64,000 nucleotides of DNA from Stictocephala bisonia (taxonomy: Eukaryota; Arthropoda; Insecta; Hemiptera; Membracidae), in NCBI GenBank assembly GCA_035578905.1, contig JAQJVL010000253.1, positions 37,501 through 101,500 on the forward strand. Reading direction: 5' to 3'. Below are positions 11,006-22,754 of this stretch, one piece after another (position 1 is the first letter of the stretch; the number at the start of each line of letters is the position of its first letter). The translations under genes and the position numbers were made by a program. The notes beneath the pieces were generated by a model. That model was not told the DNA's origin. It saw nothing but the letters and a program-made list of their open reading frames with translations, and did not search any database.

Positions 11006-13236
11006 TTAGAAATATTTTACTATTTTATTTTACTATTTTATTTTTAAATTAGTATTTAAAATAGACTATTCCTTATTTACCTGAACTATAAATGTTATAG
11101 TTCATATAAAATAAATTCTCAGTAAATTTTGTTTGTGTTCTCTTCAGTTTATAAAAACAATACTCAAACTAAACCCAAGATAGTGATTAAATACTAAACA
11201 AATACTAATATTATTATATGTTTCCAACATACAAGACTATTTTTACTCTACATATACTCCTAATAAGTTTACCAAACGTTTGGTTAAAAGGTCAAATTTG
11301 AATACTACGATGATGAGTGTTGTGTCCCGAACAAAAATCACCCGCCAACTCACCGGGGTTAAAAGGAGGTGATGGTCGAAGAGTGGTTGGCGCATGGCGA
11401 GTAAACTGACTGCAGCACAAGCAAAATTAAACTGAAGATACTATCTGGATTTACTGAATCATGACGCCCTCAGTTCAAATTTCAAAGGCGAGCCACGATT
11501 AGCTTACGTAATTGGGTGGGAGGGGATAGAAAAGTATTCCTTTATCTAGATTACAAAAGTCAAAATAAGTAGAAAATGTAGTTACTACAAAGACAGTTAG
11601 TATATAACTTTGAGCTGTGAATTTATTACATGTTGTAATTAAAGGACGATTTGTTGTGTACTACAAAATTGAGATAAAACGCTAAAAATAATGCTAGATA
11701 TAAATGTTTCATTAGAATGTTTTTTTCATTTTGTTTAGATATAATTTATCAAACGGGAAACCACTCCGGGCTGATTGTAAACTGTAACATGAGCCAACCA
11801 CGGCCATATATTGTTTGTGGGGTGGGTGGGGGAGGCATCAAAAGTCATATGTTTGTTTAGGAGGTTCTTCAATATTTGTGTACAAATAAAAAATAGAGCA
11901 TTAATATTTATTTATGTGTAAACGTACTTGGTGGGAAATGATAGACAAATTCTGAGCGTTATATAAATTGGCTTTTGCTACAGCAATCCCGTTGTTCAAC
12001 AGCAGGAAATACATTCCTATGTTAGGACAGGTTAAGGTGCGTTAGTGTAAGATACATTTACGAAAGACCAAGAGAGGGACAAGAGTGCAGATTCTTAACT
12101 TCTTTAAGCTTACTTACTATACATGTATATAATTTCCTGATATGTATTAGTACGACAATTTACTTATAAGTATCCTAGTTCTTTAGAAAAAATTTAATAG
12201 TGAGGTCCTTTTTCTAAAAAAAATACCATATATAAAAAGTATTAAAATATGTCCAAAACATTCGTACATTATCAAACTATCCGCTTTGTCAGCAGAACCG
12301 TTCTCCGTTCAGCAGTATTCTATCCAGGGAACAGCAAGATTCTGTCAACTGTCGCCAACTGACCATTTTGTTAAATGGAGTGCATAAAAACAATTGTGCC
12401 TTGGGGAAGGACAGTTCTACAACTTGCCGAGGAAGGACGTCATGAGGCTAGTATTCCCATTTCTGAAGGGGTAATGACAGTAATTATCTATACCAGTAAA
12501 AGTAATTTCCCCAATCACAACTACTTTGACAAGGAAGGATTTCTCTGGAAGGGAAACGGAAGTATACATTAGTAAATAAATACACCCTTAGAGTCCTGCA
12601 CGAAAATGGTTTCTGCGTATTTCTAGAAGGTACGGTGATAATGGCTCTGGAATACATAACAACCACTTAGTTATGTTGTAATAAATGTGCTTATATAAAA
12701 ATGATAGTTACCTATAAACAAGTTTGTTTCAGCATTACTCTTCCTATGATTGCTACTTTAAACTTAACGCCTGAGTGAGTTTATTTTTCCAACCGTAACT
12801 AAGTGTGTTTTGTTGTTACGAACACATTAACGTATGGTACTTCCTATATTAATTAACTTACAATATTTAAATGCTTTAAGTGATGGTTTTATTTCCTCCG
12901 TCATGTTTACAGAACTTTTCCATTTTGTTGATATTTGTATATATCTGCAGTTATTAAATGCAATTAAATGCATAGATGAGAAGAATGCCACCCCTTTTAA
13001 AACAACATTAGTTAAGAAACACGACATTTTCCAATCGATTTGGGATACCAATAAACATGTCAGGGAATAATTCCTGATAAATGTTATGCTTTTGTATATG
13101 TAATTAATTACTGTAGTACTATTTTACCAAGTTGTTAATTTCAATAAAATACCAATAAATTAACTTTCTGCGATGGCTTTCACCTTGGCATCATCAGGCA
13201 ACACTCAATTTTTTTTGTAAACAAAATAGGAAAATA
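11006..13236. other. 2.2 kb without a supported gene
   Basis: AT-rich overall, with small GC-richer patches near 11330-11420, 11760-11850 and 12290-12480. A 65-codon plus-strand frame at 12375-12572 has no recognisable motif and is not called. No splice-flanked exon stood out. Confidence 0.4.
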
Positions 13237-14164
13237 CAGGGTGGGGCAGAATGGACTCCCTGATTTGACAGGTTAATTGTAAAAAAACCATCCAAGATAA
13301 TTAAAAAAGCTTTTTATTTCTGAAAACTACATATTATGCCATTTCATTTCATAAGACTGGGTGAAACGTACAGATGCTTGCAATGCAATGAGCCTCTTTG
13401 CAAGCCGGCACTATTCTTTGGTCTAATGATGAAGCCCATCTTCACCTCTCCGGCTCAGTAAATAAGCAAAACTTTCGGTACTGGGCAGCTGAAAACCCAC
13501 ACACTCTTCACCAAAGACCTCTTCATTCACCAAAAGTGACAGTTTGGTGCGCTGTGTCCTCCATAGGCATTATTGGCCCATACTTTTTTGAATATGAAGG
13601 TGCAACTGTTACTGTGAACTCTGTGCGCTATTGTGAGATGTTGGAGAACTTTTTATTTCCCAAAATTGAAGAGTATGGTGAGGAAAATGATATGGAAGCC
13701 TTTTGGTTTCAACAGGATGGTGCCACGGCTCATACCGCCCGTCGTTCACGCCAAATCCTGCAAGAACAGTTTCCCGGCCGCCTGATCTCGTTGCGAGGGG
13801 ATGTTCCATGGCCCCCTCGTTCCCCAGATTTGAGCCCATGTGATTATTTTCTTTGGGGTCACCTCAAATCTGAGGTTTATAAAGTTCGACCAAGGACCTT
13901 GGAAGCCCTTAAGGAAGCAATTGCTGATGTCATCGCTGGAATAAAGCCAGCTATGCTGGGCAGAGTTTTTGAAAACTTTTTTGAACGACTTAACATGTGC
14001 ATCGCTCGTCAAGGTCGTCACCTGGACGATATCATTTTCAAAACATAATGAAAATGAAATGGCATAATATGTAGTTTTCAGAAATAAAAAGCTTTTTTAA
14101 TTATCTTGGATGGTTTTTTTACAATTAACCTGTCAAATCAGGGAGTCCATTCTGCCCCACCCTG
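13237..14164 (+). mobile_element. internally deleted mariner-like element with about 114-bp terminal inverted repeats
   Basis: The left end CAGGGTGGGGCAGAATGGAC and the reverse complement of the right end are identical over essentially the whole arm, about 114 bp each (13237-13350 and 14050-14164). TA flanks both sides (13235-13236 and 14165-14166). The 928-bp element holds a 216-codon frame for the catalytic half of a Tc1/mariner-superfamily transposase. The near-perfect arms and open frame point to recent insertion. The missing N-terminal half makes it non-autonomous. Confidence 0.92.
13398..14048 (+). CDS. Tc1/mariner-superfamily transposase, catalytic domain only (N-terminal deleted)
   Basis: This is a DDE/D transposase. 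The visible triad region has WSNDEAHLHLSG (first Asp, about residue 11), WFQQDGATAHTA (second Asp, about residue 107) and WPPRSPDLSPCDYFLWGHL (third Asp). I count 41 residues between the second and third Asp, as in the DD41D group rather than DD34D or DD34E. The C-terminus GRHLDDIIFKT is followed by a stop at the inner edge of the right terminal repeat. The helix-turn-helix DNA-binding domain that should precede residue 1 is absent because the left terminal repeat runs almost straight into the catalytic domain. The frame has no interior stop, so a truncated protein could still be made, but it lacks the end-recognition domain. Confidence 0.85.
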   Translation: MQAGTILWSNDEAHLHLSGSVNKQNFRYWAAENPHTLHQRPLHSPKVTVWCAVSSIGIIGPYFFEYEGATVTVNSVRYCEMLENFLFPKIEEYGEENDMEAFWFQQDGATAHTARRSRQILQEQFPGRLISLRGDVPWPPRSPDLSPCDYFLWGHLKSEVYKVRPRTLEALKEAIADVIAGIKPAMLGRVFENFFERLNMCIARQGRHLDDIIFKT

Positions 14165-14444
14165 TAGTACGTTTGAAAAAACATGTGTAAATAATCGAAA
14201 GAATATTACAATAAATATACAGATAATTATTTGTAATATGTATTAAAGATTATAATTTATAATAAAGTATGTTGATAATAAACAAGAGTTTTTCTTTTAA
14301 TTTAATTCAAATTAAATGTATTATTATTTTATTGAAAATTAATAACATAGTAAATAATGCATCGTTTACCAATATCAACTTGATCTAAACTTTACTGCAG
14401 AAACTAATGCGATGTTTGTAGAAGTTCACACTCAATAACCAATA
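14165..14444. other. no recognisable feature
   Basis: Short AT-rich spacer between the transposon and the 44-bp array. Confidence 0.4.
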
Positions 14445-15505
14445 CCTGTTTATGTCGGTACTCTCCCTCCACTTATCTTCTTACATAACCTGTTTATGTC
14501 GGTACTCTCCCTCCACTTATCCTCTTACATAACCTGCCTATGTCGGTACTCTCCCTCCACTTATCTTCTTACATAACCTGTCTATGTCGGTACTCTCCCT
14601 CCACTTATCTTCTTACATAACCTGCCTATGTCGGTACTCTCCCTCCACTTATCTTCTTACATAACCTGTCTATGTCGGTACTCTCCCTCAACTTATCCTC
14701 TTACATAACCTGTTTATGTCGTACTCTCCCTCCACTTATCCTCTCACATAACCTGTTTATGTCGTACTCTCCCTACACTTATCTTCTTACATAACCTGTC
14801 TATGTCGGTACTCTCCCTCCACTTATCTTCTTACATAACCTGTTTATGTCGGTACTCTCCCTCCACTTATCCTCTTACATAACCTGCCTATGTCGGTACT
14901 CTCCCTCCACTTATCTTCTTACATAACCTGTTTATGTCGGTACTCTCCCTCCACTTATCCTCTTACATAGCCTGTTTATATCGGTACTCTCCCTCTACTT
15001 ATCTTCTTACATAACCTGTCTATGTCGGTACTCTCCCTCCACTTATCCTCTTACATAACCTGTTTATGTCGGTACTCTCCCTCCACTTATCTTCTTACAT
15101 AACCTGTCTATGTCGGTACTATCCCTCCACTTATCCTCTTACATAACCTGTTTATGTCGGTACTCTCCCTCCACGTATTTTCTTACATAACCTGTCTATG
15201 TCGGTACTCTCCCTCCACTTATTTTCTTACATAACCTGTCTATGTCGGTACTCTCCCTCCACTTATCTTCTTACATAACCTGTTTATGTCGGTACTCTCC
15301 CTCCACTTATCTTCTTACATAACCTGTCTATGTCGGTACTCTCCCTCCACTTATCCTCTTACATAACCTGTCTATGTCGGTACTCTCCCTCCACTTATCC
15401 TCTTACATAACCTGTCTATGTCGGTACTCTCCCTCCACTTATCCTCTTACATAACCTGTTTATGTCGGTACTCTCCCTCCACTTATCCTCTAACATAACC
15501 TATTG
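14445..15505 (+). repeat. 44-bp minisatellite, about 24 units
   Basis: The period is 44 bp. Each unit contains CTATGTCGGTACTCTCCC or TTTATGTCGGTACTCTCCC, then CCACTTATCYTCTTACATAA. Variation is mostly T/C at two sites. Two adjacent units (near 14710-14770) lost one G in TCGGTAC. The array ends at TAACATAACCTATTG. No open frame persists. Confidence 0.95.
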
Positions 15506-15552
15506 AACCAATCATAACCTAACAACGTAATTTTATTTATATGCGTTAAAAT

Positions 15553-16905
15553 AAACACGTATTACGTAGTGAGACCCATCCCCCCACCAAAGCAGGAAAG
15601 CGTGCCAACTGGGGGATGGCTCAAAACAAGTCAAGCGATGGGATCACGGGTGGCAGTTGGAGGTCAAAATAACACTCGGCAGCTGAGCAAAACTAACTTT
15701 ATTTCAAGTAAGCAAAACGGCAAAACTGGCTGGCAGAAGGCCACAATATCCATTCGCACTTAAATAAAAAGAAACACTAAAATTAACAAGATAATACAAA
15801 CGCTACAAAACAACACTTAACGCTACAAATACCAAAATTAACAACTACATGGCCTATCTGCAGCCTAGCCTGAGACACCCAAAACGTAAGAAATTTATTA
15901 ACAACTTAAGTGAAAAATTTAAGAAAATTTTGACTACACCCAATACACCCGGTAATTTGGCCCACATCCCATAATTCCACCGAGGCCAGGGAATAAGCCG
16001 GAATCCCTGGGCAGCTCCGAATAGGAAGTTAGGTCAAAGCACAATAATCCCCTTTTGGTGAAGAAGTTTAAAATTAAACAATTTGAAAAAAAATATATAA
16101 CCCGGTACCATTCTAGTAAAAAGTCACTTCAAGACATCCATAATACAATTAACAAAAAAAAATAAATAACAATCACTAGGCCTAAACATATAAATAAATA
16201 ACATAACTTAACCATAGGGACCTAACAAAAATAAAACTCTACAAAAATATAACAATAGAATAAACTAATTAAAATAAATAACAATAGAGATTAACATAAG
16301 TTTTTTTTCCTTTTTTTCTTAAATTTTAAATATATAAGTATTAATGTCCCCATGGCTGCTTCATAAATCACTGTTCTAGTTTTAGGCCTAGGCCACATAA
16401 AGTTCCACAAACATTTTTTTTCTCCTTTTTTTTCTATATTTCACTTTTTTTTCTTTAAATAATGCCATCAAAACCCCCCAGCTCAGCCGCCGGGAAACAA
16501 AATGGAACGCACTGACCTGAGGACTGAAGAAAATTGCCCCGAGAAGAAGAGAGGGCAGTGAGGGGCAGAGCTCGCTCAATCACATGGTCCCCAGGCCAGG
16601 CTCGCAGTGGTAGAATGGTTGACCATCCCCGGACGGCAGGCTGAGGGTGGAAACGTTCTACTCAAGGACCCTGGAGTTTTAGAGTCTCTAGCCGTGCATG
16701 TTTAGTCGATCGGCCGCAGAGAACAATCTAGAAGACGGCCAACCTGACAGACAAAAGCTGGAACACGGAACGACCGAGTCCGAGCCAACGGCCACCAAAG
16801 TAAGCGAAACGCCGGGCACAAGCGATCTCAGGCAGCCCGGCAGACCACAATTAATTCCACTGTACTAGTGTAGTAAATTGTATTTTTAATTAGCATAATA
16901 CGTGT
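15553..16905 (-). mobile_element. GC-richer unclassified element, LTR- or LARD-like
   Basis: A 1.35-kb island clearly richer in GC than its surroundings. An 11-bp inverted match (AACACGTATTA) sits at both edges (about 15555 and 16897). On the minus strand it has a GC-rich first third, a T-rich middle and a GAAATAAAGTTAG poly(A)-like signal near 15690, then about 130 bp of GC-rich sequence. This layout resembles a long terminal repeat or a large non-coding retroelement. No protein domain is recognised; the short frames at 15569-15763 and 16388-16579 are not convincing. Confidence 0.35.
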
Positions 16906-16914
16906 TGGTGCATC

Positions 16915-17008
16915 TACAGTTCAAGTAAACGTCACAGGATACAAATATAATATTACTATTGAAAATAACACAATATATTTGTGTCGTGTGACGTTTACTT
17001 GAACTGTA
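16915..17008. repeat. 21-bp perfect inverted repeat (hairpin)
   Basis: The arms at 16915-16935 and 16988-17008 are exact reverse complements (TACAGTTCAAGTAAACGTCA and its complement) around a 52-bp AT-rich loop. It could be a small MITE or an element tip lying against the preceding GC-rich island. Confidence 0.85.
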
Positions 17009-19070
17009 TCATGGGAACGCAAAATACAATATTTTTTTGTTTTGATCAAATGAGTCTGTATTGAAGTCATACATAACATGACAGTAATAATATAGTGCAA
17101 TACATAATATGTTGAGTGACGTAAGCTTTGATAAAACTATTGATCTATCAAAGGTGAAGTGTTAATCAACAGCAATACAACAGCAGCAATTATTCATGGA
17201 AAAATAAATATGTTATAATATTTATGTATATAGCCTATGTTATATATAACTTTTACAGTCACTGTAGGACCATTTTCGACATCTTTTCCAGTTCTTCTCT
17301 TTTATAGTTCTCCAATATTCTTTCATCCTTTGAGTGTTTTCCTTTCTTACTTGATCCGCAAACACCCGTATAAATCTTGATCTATTGTAGGTAATATTTT
17401 GAATCTTGTATGTTTGCCTTAAGATTCTTATTTTCTCTGTTTTATTGACTGGCTTTTCTTTTGTTAGGCCAAGTTCTTGTAGCCCTCCTTTATTTCTTTT
17501 GTCCAATTTGCTGGTGTTTTTTGTTCAAACAGTCTTGTTTGGTTATATTTTTGTTATTTTATCTTCTTGTATTCTTATAATGAGCCGAAAGTATGTCATT
17601 ATTTTTGTCCTTGTGAAAAATAGTCTTTTGTTGGTACTATTTCTTTGTAAACTATGTTGTTGTACGTATTTAATATTTGTTTCATATTATGAAGTATAAT
17701 ATTATATTATATATTTTGTTAAATACTTCACAGAGTTTATGACTCATTATCTGCTCCATAATAAAGTGAAATAAATGTATCACATAGCAAAAATTCTCAA
17801 ACCTAATTAATAGAAAATATGAATACGTCATATCAAGCAAAATCAATATTGCACTCGTTGATTATAAACTGAGTATAAATTTAAATGTATTAGTTGAATA
17901 CATTAAAATATCAAGGTTATTACAAATAATAGCCTGCTGAAAACACATGTCCACACGTATATTTTATGAAGTTTCCATATTTACTTCGTAAAACCTCCCT
18001 TGTCGTTTTCTCTTCGCATGTTAGACTACGTTTTTCAGAAATGACGTCAATTTGCGTGCGTGTTCGTATCACGCGTGACGCAATAATGACACGCACTCGA
18101 TACTGGATCGACTTACAACTGTATGGACGTTAAATGAAAACAGGAGTTAAGGTACGTTGAATAAGTATGGATCGGATTTCCTGCTGACGGTGTTCAAGAT
18201 TGTTAGTCAACCTTATAATACAGCTGTCGATCTGCATTGGAAGTTGAATTAAACAGCTGATAATGGTAACAGTGCTGACAACATAATTTTATCTTTGACA
18301 AAATAGTAACACTTGTTTTAGTTTCAGTGTGTTATAATTTAATAAACTATGCAGTTAAATAGTGTAAAAAGAACAGCTAAGCATACATTTTTCAAATATA
18401 TTTTGTAATCTTGCAAATTATATAATTTATTTGAAAGCACATTTAAAAAGTTGTTATCAAAGTTGTAAGCTCCAAGAGGAATCTGAACATTTTGAGCTCT
18501 CATATCTACGTTATTAAGAAAAATATCGAAAAACTGACCACAATAAAAAAATTCTTAAAATTACTATTTCTATATAAAATAATCATATATTATCGGGAGC
18601 TTCATAAGAAAAACAAAGTTGCCCGCCATTTTTGAAAATGGCAACCACTTTTTATAATTTGAAATATGTATTTTTAATTGTGTCTAAAAACAAGGCAAGG
18701 CTTCCCATTTAAAGTGTTTTTTCAGACTTATGGTTTCCAAAATCACAATGGTGGCCCATTTGTATATTTAAAGTAAAGAATAGCTATATATTGTTTTAAT
18801 AAGTTTTCATGGTTAAACCACGTATATTTGAGTCTAATTACAAATACCTATTGAAAATTGTTTCCTTCCTAATACAACAGGCTTGTATTTTACTCAATGT
18901 AGAAACAATAATAGTATCTTTTGTAGGAATAAATTTACACATTTTCCATTTGATGTCAAAATGTATTTTCATGAACTTCCCAGCACCGTCAGCATGAAAT
19001 TCGATTCGGATCTGTTCAACGTAGTCGGAAACCCGGTGACATTGTAAACCGTATATGTCACCGGGATTTC
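17009..19070. other. 2 kb without a supported gene
   Basis: AT-rich. A GC-richer patch near 18030-18140 contains the palindrome TGACGTCA. A CCGCCATTTTTGAAAATGGC palindromic block lies near 18620. Short frames at 17240-17506 (minus) and 17406-17699 (plus) overlap each other and match nothing recognisable. Confidence 0.4.
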
Positions 19071-19074
19071 AGTA

Positions 19075-19490
19075 GCATTCGTAAGACGCCGATCGTCAAG
19101 ATATGAGCAAATATGAGAGGCGAAGGAGTGTGAAGAGTGTAGACAAATGAGTATACTCATTGTTACTATTTAAGGTCGACTGTCCCTTAGAAAGAGCTAT
19201 TTAATAACAGCCCAATAGCCAAGGCAGCCAAGGAATCTACGGCTTTACGTGGAACCCGAACCACATAGTATTGGTATGATTTTCAACTAATTGACAAGCC
19301 TTATACTCACTACTCTTCCCTACACAGCATGTAGACCCTGACTATCACCCACCCTGGACACCCCAGACTTCTCTAGTTTCGTGTCTCTCGTAGTGTCCAC
19401 GTCGATGGCAACCATTGAGTGGATGCCAAATCGGTATTAGGAGGACCGATTTGTCTGTAATAAGCTGGGTATTACAGGTAAAAGGTAACT
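19075..19490 (-). repeat. 45470-type SINE-like repeat, diverged copy
   Basis: On the minus strand the blocks run in the same order as 45500-45870: AATACC-like junction, GTGTCCA...GGGTGGTAG block, GTATAAGGCTTGTCAATTAG, TTCCACGTAAAGC and GGCTATTGGGCTGTTA. It ends in a CATATTTGCTCATATCTTGA block and GGCGTCTTAC. Similarity is moderate, so this is an older copy than the pair at 45470 and 53970. Confidence 0.7.
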
Positions 19491-20669
19491 AATATTTATT
19501 ATTTTAACCTTAATTTATAATTTCGTGTGCAACATTAGGGAATCGCTTGTTAGGGCGAAGTCGCATTCGCTGTTCAGCAGATTTTAAGAGTCATTGCTCA
19601 TTGCTATCACAACTTTTTCCACCTTGTGATAGAGCAAATACCGATTCATAAACGCTATTATGAAAACCACTTTTAAAAGATGTTTTCATAGTACTAAAAA
19701 TACATATATTTTAAAATTTATAATATAGTATAAATATATATCTAATGTATGTATTATCTTACAGAATGTAATTTAGGGAAAGGAAAATAGTTTGTGATGA
19801 TGATGTTTTCGCTTTCCCAGTTGTTCCTAATGTTATATTCAGGTTTTTGTATATTCTACCATTGATTTTACTATACATACTATACATACTTTTTATAGTA
19901 AAATCAATGATTCTACTAACATTAAGACCTATACTTATTAACGTTAGTTTATTTTCAACTAACCATAGTTAATTAACGGTCATATATACAGTTAGTTGGC
20001 CTATCATTCAAGAATACAACTCCACATACATGAATTTATTCAGCTATTAAACCAGTTAGGCGACAGAAATGTAAAATTTACCAAACACTTTTTTATTTAA
20101 AACATAAGTTATTATTGATTAAAGTGAATGTCATAAAAATCAACTATTCTGTAGAGATTTTAAATCGACTAGAAATAGGCAATAAAATACTAAAAATTGT
20201 AAAGGGCCTAACATCAAATTGGAATAAAATTGGCGTTTCTATTTAATCCATTAAAATAAGTAAAATTCGTCTTCTATATTGTTAGATCAGCAACATGAAT
20301 CAGCAATAACTTGCTTTTGATAACGACACGATTATTCGTTGTTTGAGGCTTACTTCACGTATAAAACATATATTTAGTTAAAATACTCACATTTTAAACA
20401 CTTCCAATGACGCCTAGACTATATTTAACATTGCTAACCATTGTCAGTTTATTTCTACTTAAACTATTGTTCTTAACTTATAAATATTTGTCATATATAT
20501 ACATATATTATGTTTAGAATATAACCATATTTTATGAATATTTATTGAAAGCTAATTGGATAGTTATATAACTGCCATTTTGTCGTGCAAAATCCATGTA
20601 ACACGTGTCCATGGTACACTCTCTTGCAAGTTAAGTTCACGAAATGTATAAAACACTAATTGGGCTTAC
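19491..20669. other. no recognisable feature
   Basis: AT-rich sequence with a small imperfect inverted repeat near 19850-19915 (ATTGATTTTACTATA and its complement). If the splice proposal for 10350/20670 is right, this lies in the first intron of that gene. Confidence 0.35.
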
Positions 20670-20800
20670 CTTGTTTTTGGCCAGCCTAACCTCCAAACGC
20701 GCGATCGATTCAAGCCACGCCCACACCCTCCCCCACTGTGTTCTTGATCGCCAAACACCTCTAAAATATCAGTCACCTTCATTGATAAACTTTTTACGGA
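20670..20800 (-). other. candidate non-coding first exon with splice donor
   Basis: A GC-rich patch in AT-rich DNA that reads on the minus strand into CCAAAAACAAG|GTAAGCCC, a good splice donor at 20669. It lacks a conserved open frame. It is placed here because the coding exon at 10445 starts with ATG right at an acceptor and so needs an upstream 5' UTR exon. The transcription start is not defined. The link across about 10 kb is inference only. Confidence 0.3.
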
Positions 20801-20887
20801 TACTTCATAGACAACGGCGTTAAACTTATAAGATCTTCGATCAACTAGACAAAATTTACTGAAGTATGTTTATTTATTAGACTTAAA

Positions 20888-21019
20888 TTAATTATATGAA
20901 TCGGACATATGACTGTACTCGACTCCATGAATCTCCTCGCTTGACATGAGCGCACTTGGTGAAGATTTAGTGAAGCTCTGATGTACAGTGTTATCCAGAG
21001 AACGTCTGGAATTCTGTGT
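20888..21019 (-). CDS. candidate terminal exon, cytoplasmic-tail-like
   Basis: A 132-nt stretch that follows the acceptor GATTTTCAG and codes 43 residues, starting TQNSRRSLDNTVHQSFTKSS and ending EYSHMSDSYN then TAA. It is serine-rich and hydrophilic. Phase 0 matches the donor of the proposed preceding exon at 21112 across a 92-bp intron, a common insect intron size. I do not recognise the protein. Open frames this short can arise by chance, so confidence is low. Confidence 0.3.
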   Translation of the reverse strand, partial: TQNSRRSLDNTVHQSFTKSSPSALMSSEEIHGVEYSHMSDSYN

Positions 21020-21111
21020 CTGAAAATCTACATCAAAATATAAACGAAATGAAATACAAATGTATAAGGCAGTAAAATTAATAAGAAAATCCATGATCAT
21101 AAAATTGTTAC

Positions 21112-21312
21112 ACGTAGTTTATGGAGACAGATGCAGATAAGAACTGAAACTGAAATCACTGAGGCGTTGCTATAGTTACGACTAGCTAATATCATCATGT
21201 CATTGGTTGTAGCAGTCAAAACCTCTTCGTAGTTCCAGTACATGCTGTAAGAACGTTCTGAAGTCAAGTCAGGAGATTCCCACAGAGAAACAGTTTTTGG
21301 TTCAAATTTCAT
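21112..21312 (-). CDS. candidate penultimate exon, short membrane-protein segment
   Basis: A 67-codon frame from ATG at 21312 to the possible donor CGT|GTAACA at 21111. It has an extracellular-like part with two potential N-glycosylation sites (NYSNAS), then a short hydrophobic stretch VISVSVLICICL followed by HKLR, which looks like a membrane exit. An in-frame stop just upstream of the ATG means the exon either starts at this ATG or at an acceptor inside it (for example CTTCAG near 21265). The family is unknown. Confidence 0.28.
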
Positions 21313-22012
21313 GCAGTACAAAGTTTATTCCTTGCTGTATTCAACCATATAAGCATCAGGAAGGCTAGCTAATCTTTAACACAATATTATTTTTCATGTT
21401 AATGATCTTTTCATTCTTATCATATAAGACTAACTAAATATTTCAAAACACAAAGAACTAATTTTTAAATGTCTATAAACATTGCTTACATATAATTGGA
21501 GACTATTAAAAACGTTCCAAAACATAAGAGTTTTTTTTTCAGATTTACCCATATTTGTCCAAGGCTGATAATAATGTTAAAACTGAGTAAGTGTTTAAAG
21601 ATGGAAGTTAGGTATTATTCTTGTATTCCTTTACAACGATTAACGGAAACATTATCCGATTATGATACTTCTCTCTGTCTCAGCCAATAACCAGACTGAT
21701 CTTTAAGTGGAGGAATTTGTGCATGCAAACTTACTGTGACAATGGATGGATGAAAATAAATTGCAAGTTAATGACAGTAAAACTCAAGTAATTAACTTTT
21801 CGATTATAGGTTCTTACATTGAAGAACTTTTTCTCTTTTTCATTAAATAAAATTGACAAATTTTCAGTGAAACAATCATCAACACTGTAAGTGTATGGGT
21901 GAGCGGGTGGGTCATCACCACTGTACACATCTTATCCAACTACGCTGCCGACATTGTCGTGGTATAAAGTCTACGTACAAATGGCTGTTTACATGCCCCC
22001 TCCCCATATAGT
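21313..22012. other. no supported gene; one stray minisatellite monomer
   Basis: AT-rich. At about 21888-21925 there is a single copy of the 36-bp minisatellite monomer of 22856 (GGTGAGCGGGTGGGTCATCA then CACTGTACAC). Confidence 0.45.
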
Positions 22013-22092
22013 CATACGTATAGAAAATATTATTATACGTATAGAAAATATTATTATACGTATAGAAAATATTATTATACGTATAGAAAAAA
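22013..22092 (+). repeat. 21-bp tandem repeat, four units
   Basis: ATACGTATAGAAAATATTATT is repeated about four times with only one change (the last unit has AAAAAATCATATT). It has a 7-codon period, so frames stay open on both strands by arithmetic alone. Confidence 0.95.
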
Positions 22093-22387
22093 TCATATTA
22101 TACGACAAAGGAGCGAGAGCCACCTGTGTTTTGTGATGTAAAATTCCACAATTAGTAGGTTGGATGACCTTGGCTTTAGTGTTGTCAGGTGTTAAGAAAT
22201 TAATCAGCTGGTAACACGGATAAGTAATTAACGACTGACTCCGCAATATACGAGCTGGCCTAGATATTTTGTGGGGTGTTTTATTTTATTTTGGTTTTCA
22301 GATGAATTCCTAGACATGTAGAAAATAAAAGATTACTTCATATTGTGAAATCATTGAGAACATTCTTTGTCACTGTGATGTTTAATA

Positions 22388-22590
22388 GGTTATGTTTGAT
22401 TTTATATTGTTAAGTTAGGTTGGGTTTGGTTAGGCTGCGAAATATTATGTTTTTTTATGTTTTGTTAGGCTTTGTTAAATTAGTTTAGATACGGTTTGTT
22501 TATGTTTCGTTAGGTTAGGTTTGGTTGGATTAGATTTGATTAAGTTATGTTTGGTTTTAAGTTTCATTAGGTTAGGTTAGGTCAATAGAG
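22388..22590 (+). repeat. degenerate TTAGG-like tract
   Basis: Loose repetition of GTTAGG, GTTTGGTTAGG and GTTTGGTT, ending in TTAGGTTAGGTTAGG. (TTAGG)n is the usual insect telomere repeat, and degenerate interstitial tracts are common in insect genomes. There is no evidence of a chromosome end here. Confidence 0.6.
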
Positions 22591-22754
22591 AACTTGAATC
22601 ATGATCTGTGTCTGTTTGGCCAATGGTATGTCTGTGTGGTTGTTTAAACAATGCTACAGGCATAATTTAAAACCACTTAAATTTTAATAAACTAATCTTT
22701 TCAACTTGGCATATTTACGTCAAAACTGAAAACAGCTATATTGTCTTATCTTAA

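Noticed and set aside
14445..15505. CRISPR array
   Set aside because: Units are directly contiguous with no unique spacers; this is true of all arrays here and the genome is eukaryotic.
18043..18052. TGACGTCA palindrome as a CRE promoter element
   Set aside because: No nearby start site or exon; a single 8-bp match is expected by chance in this much sequence.
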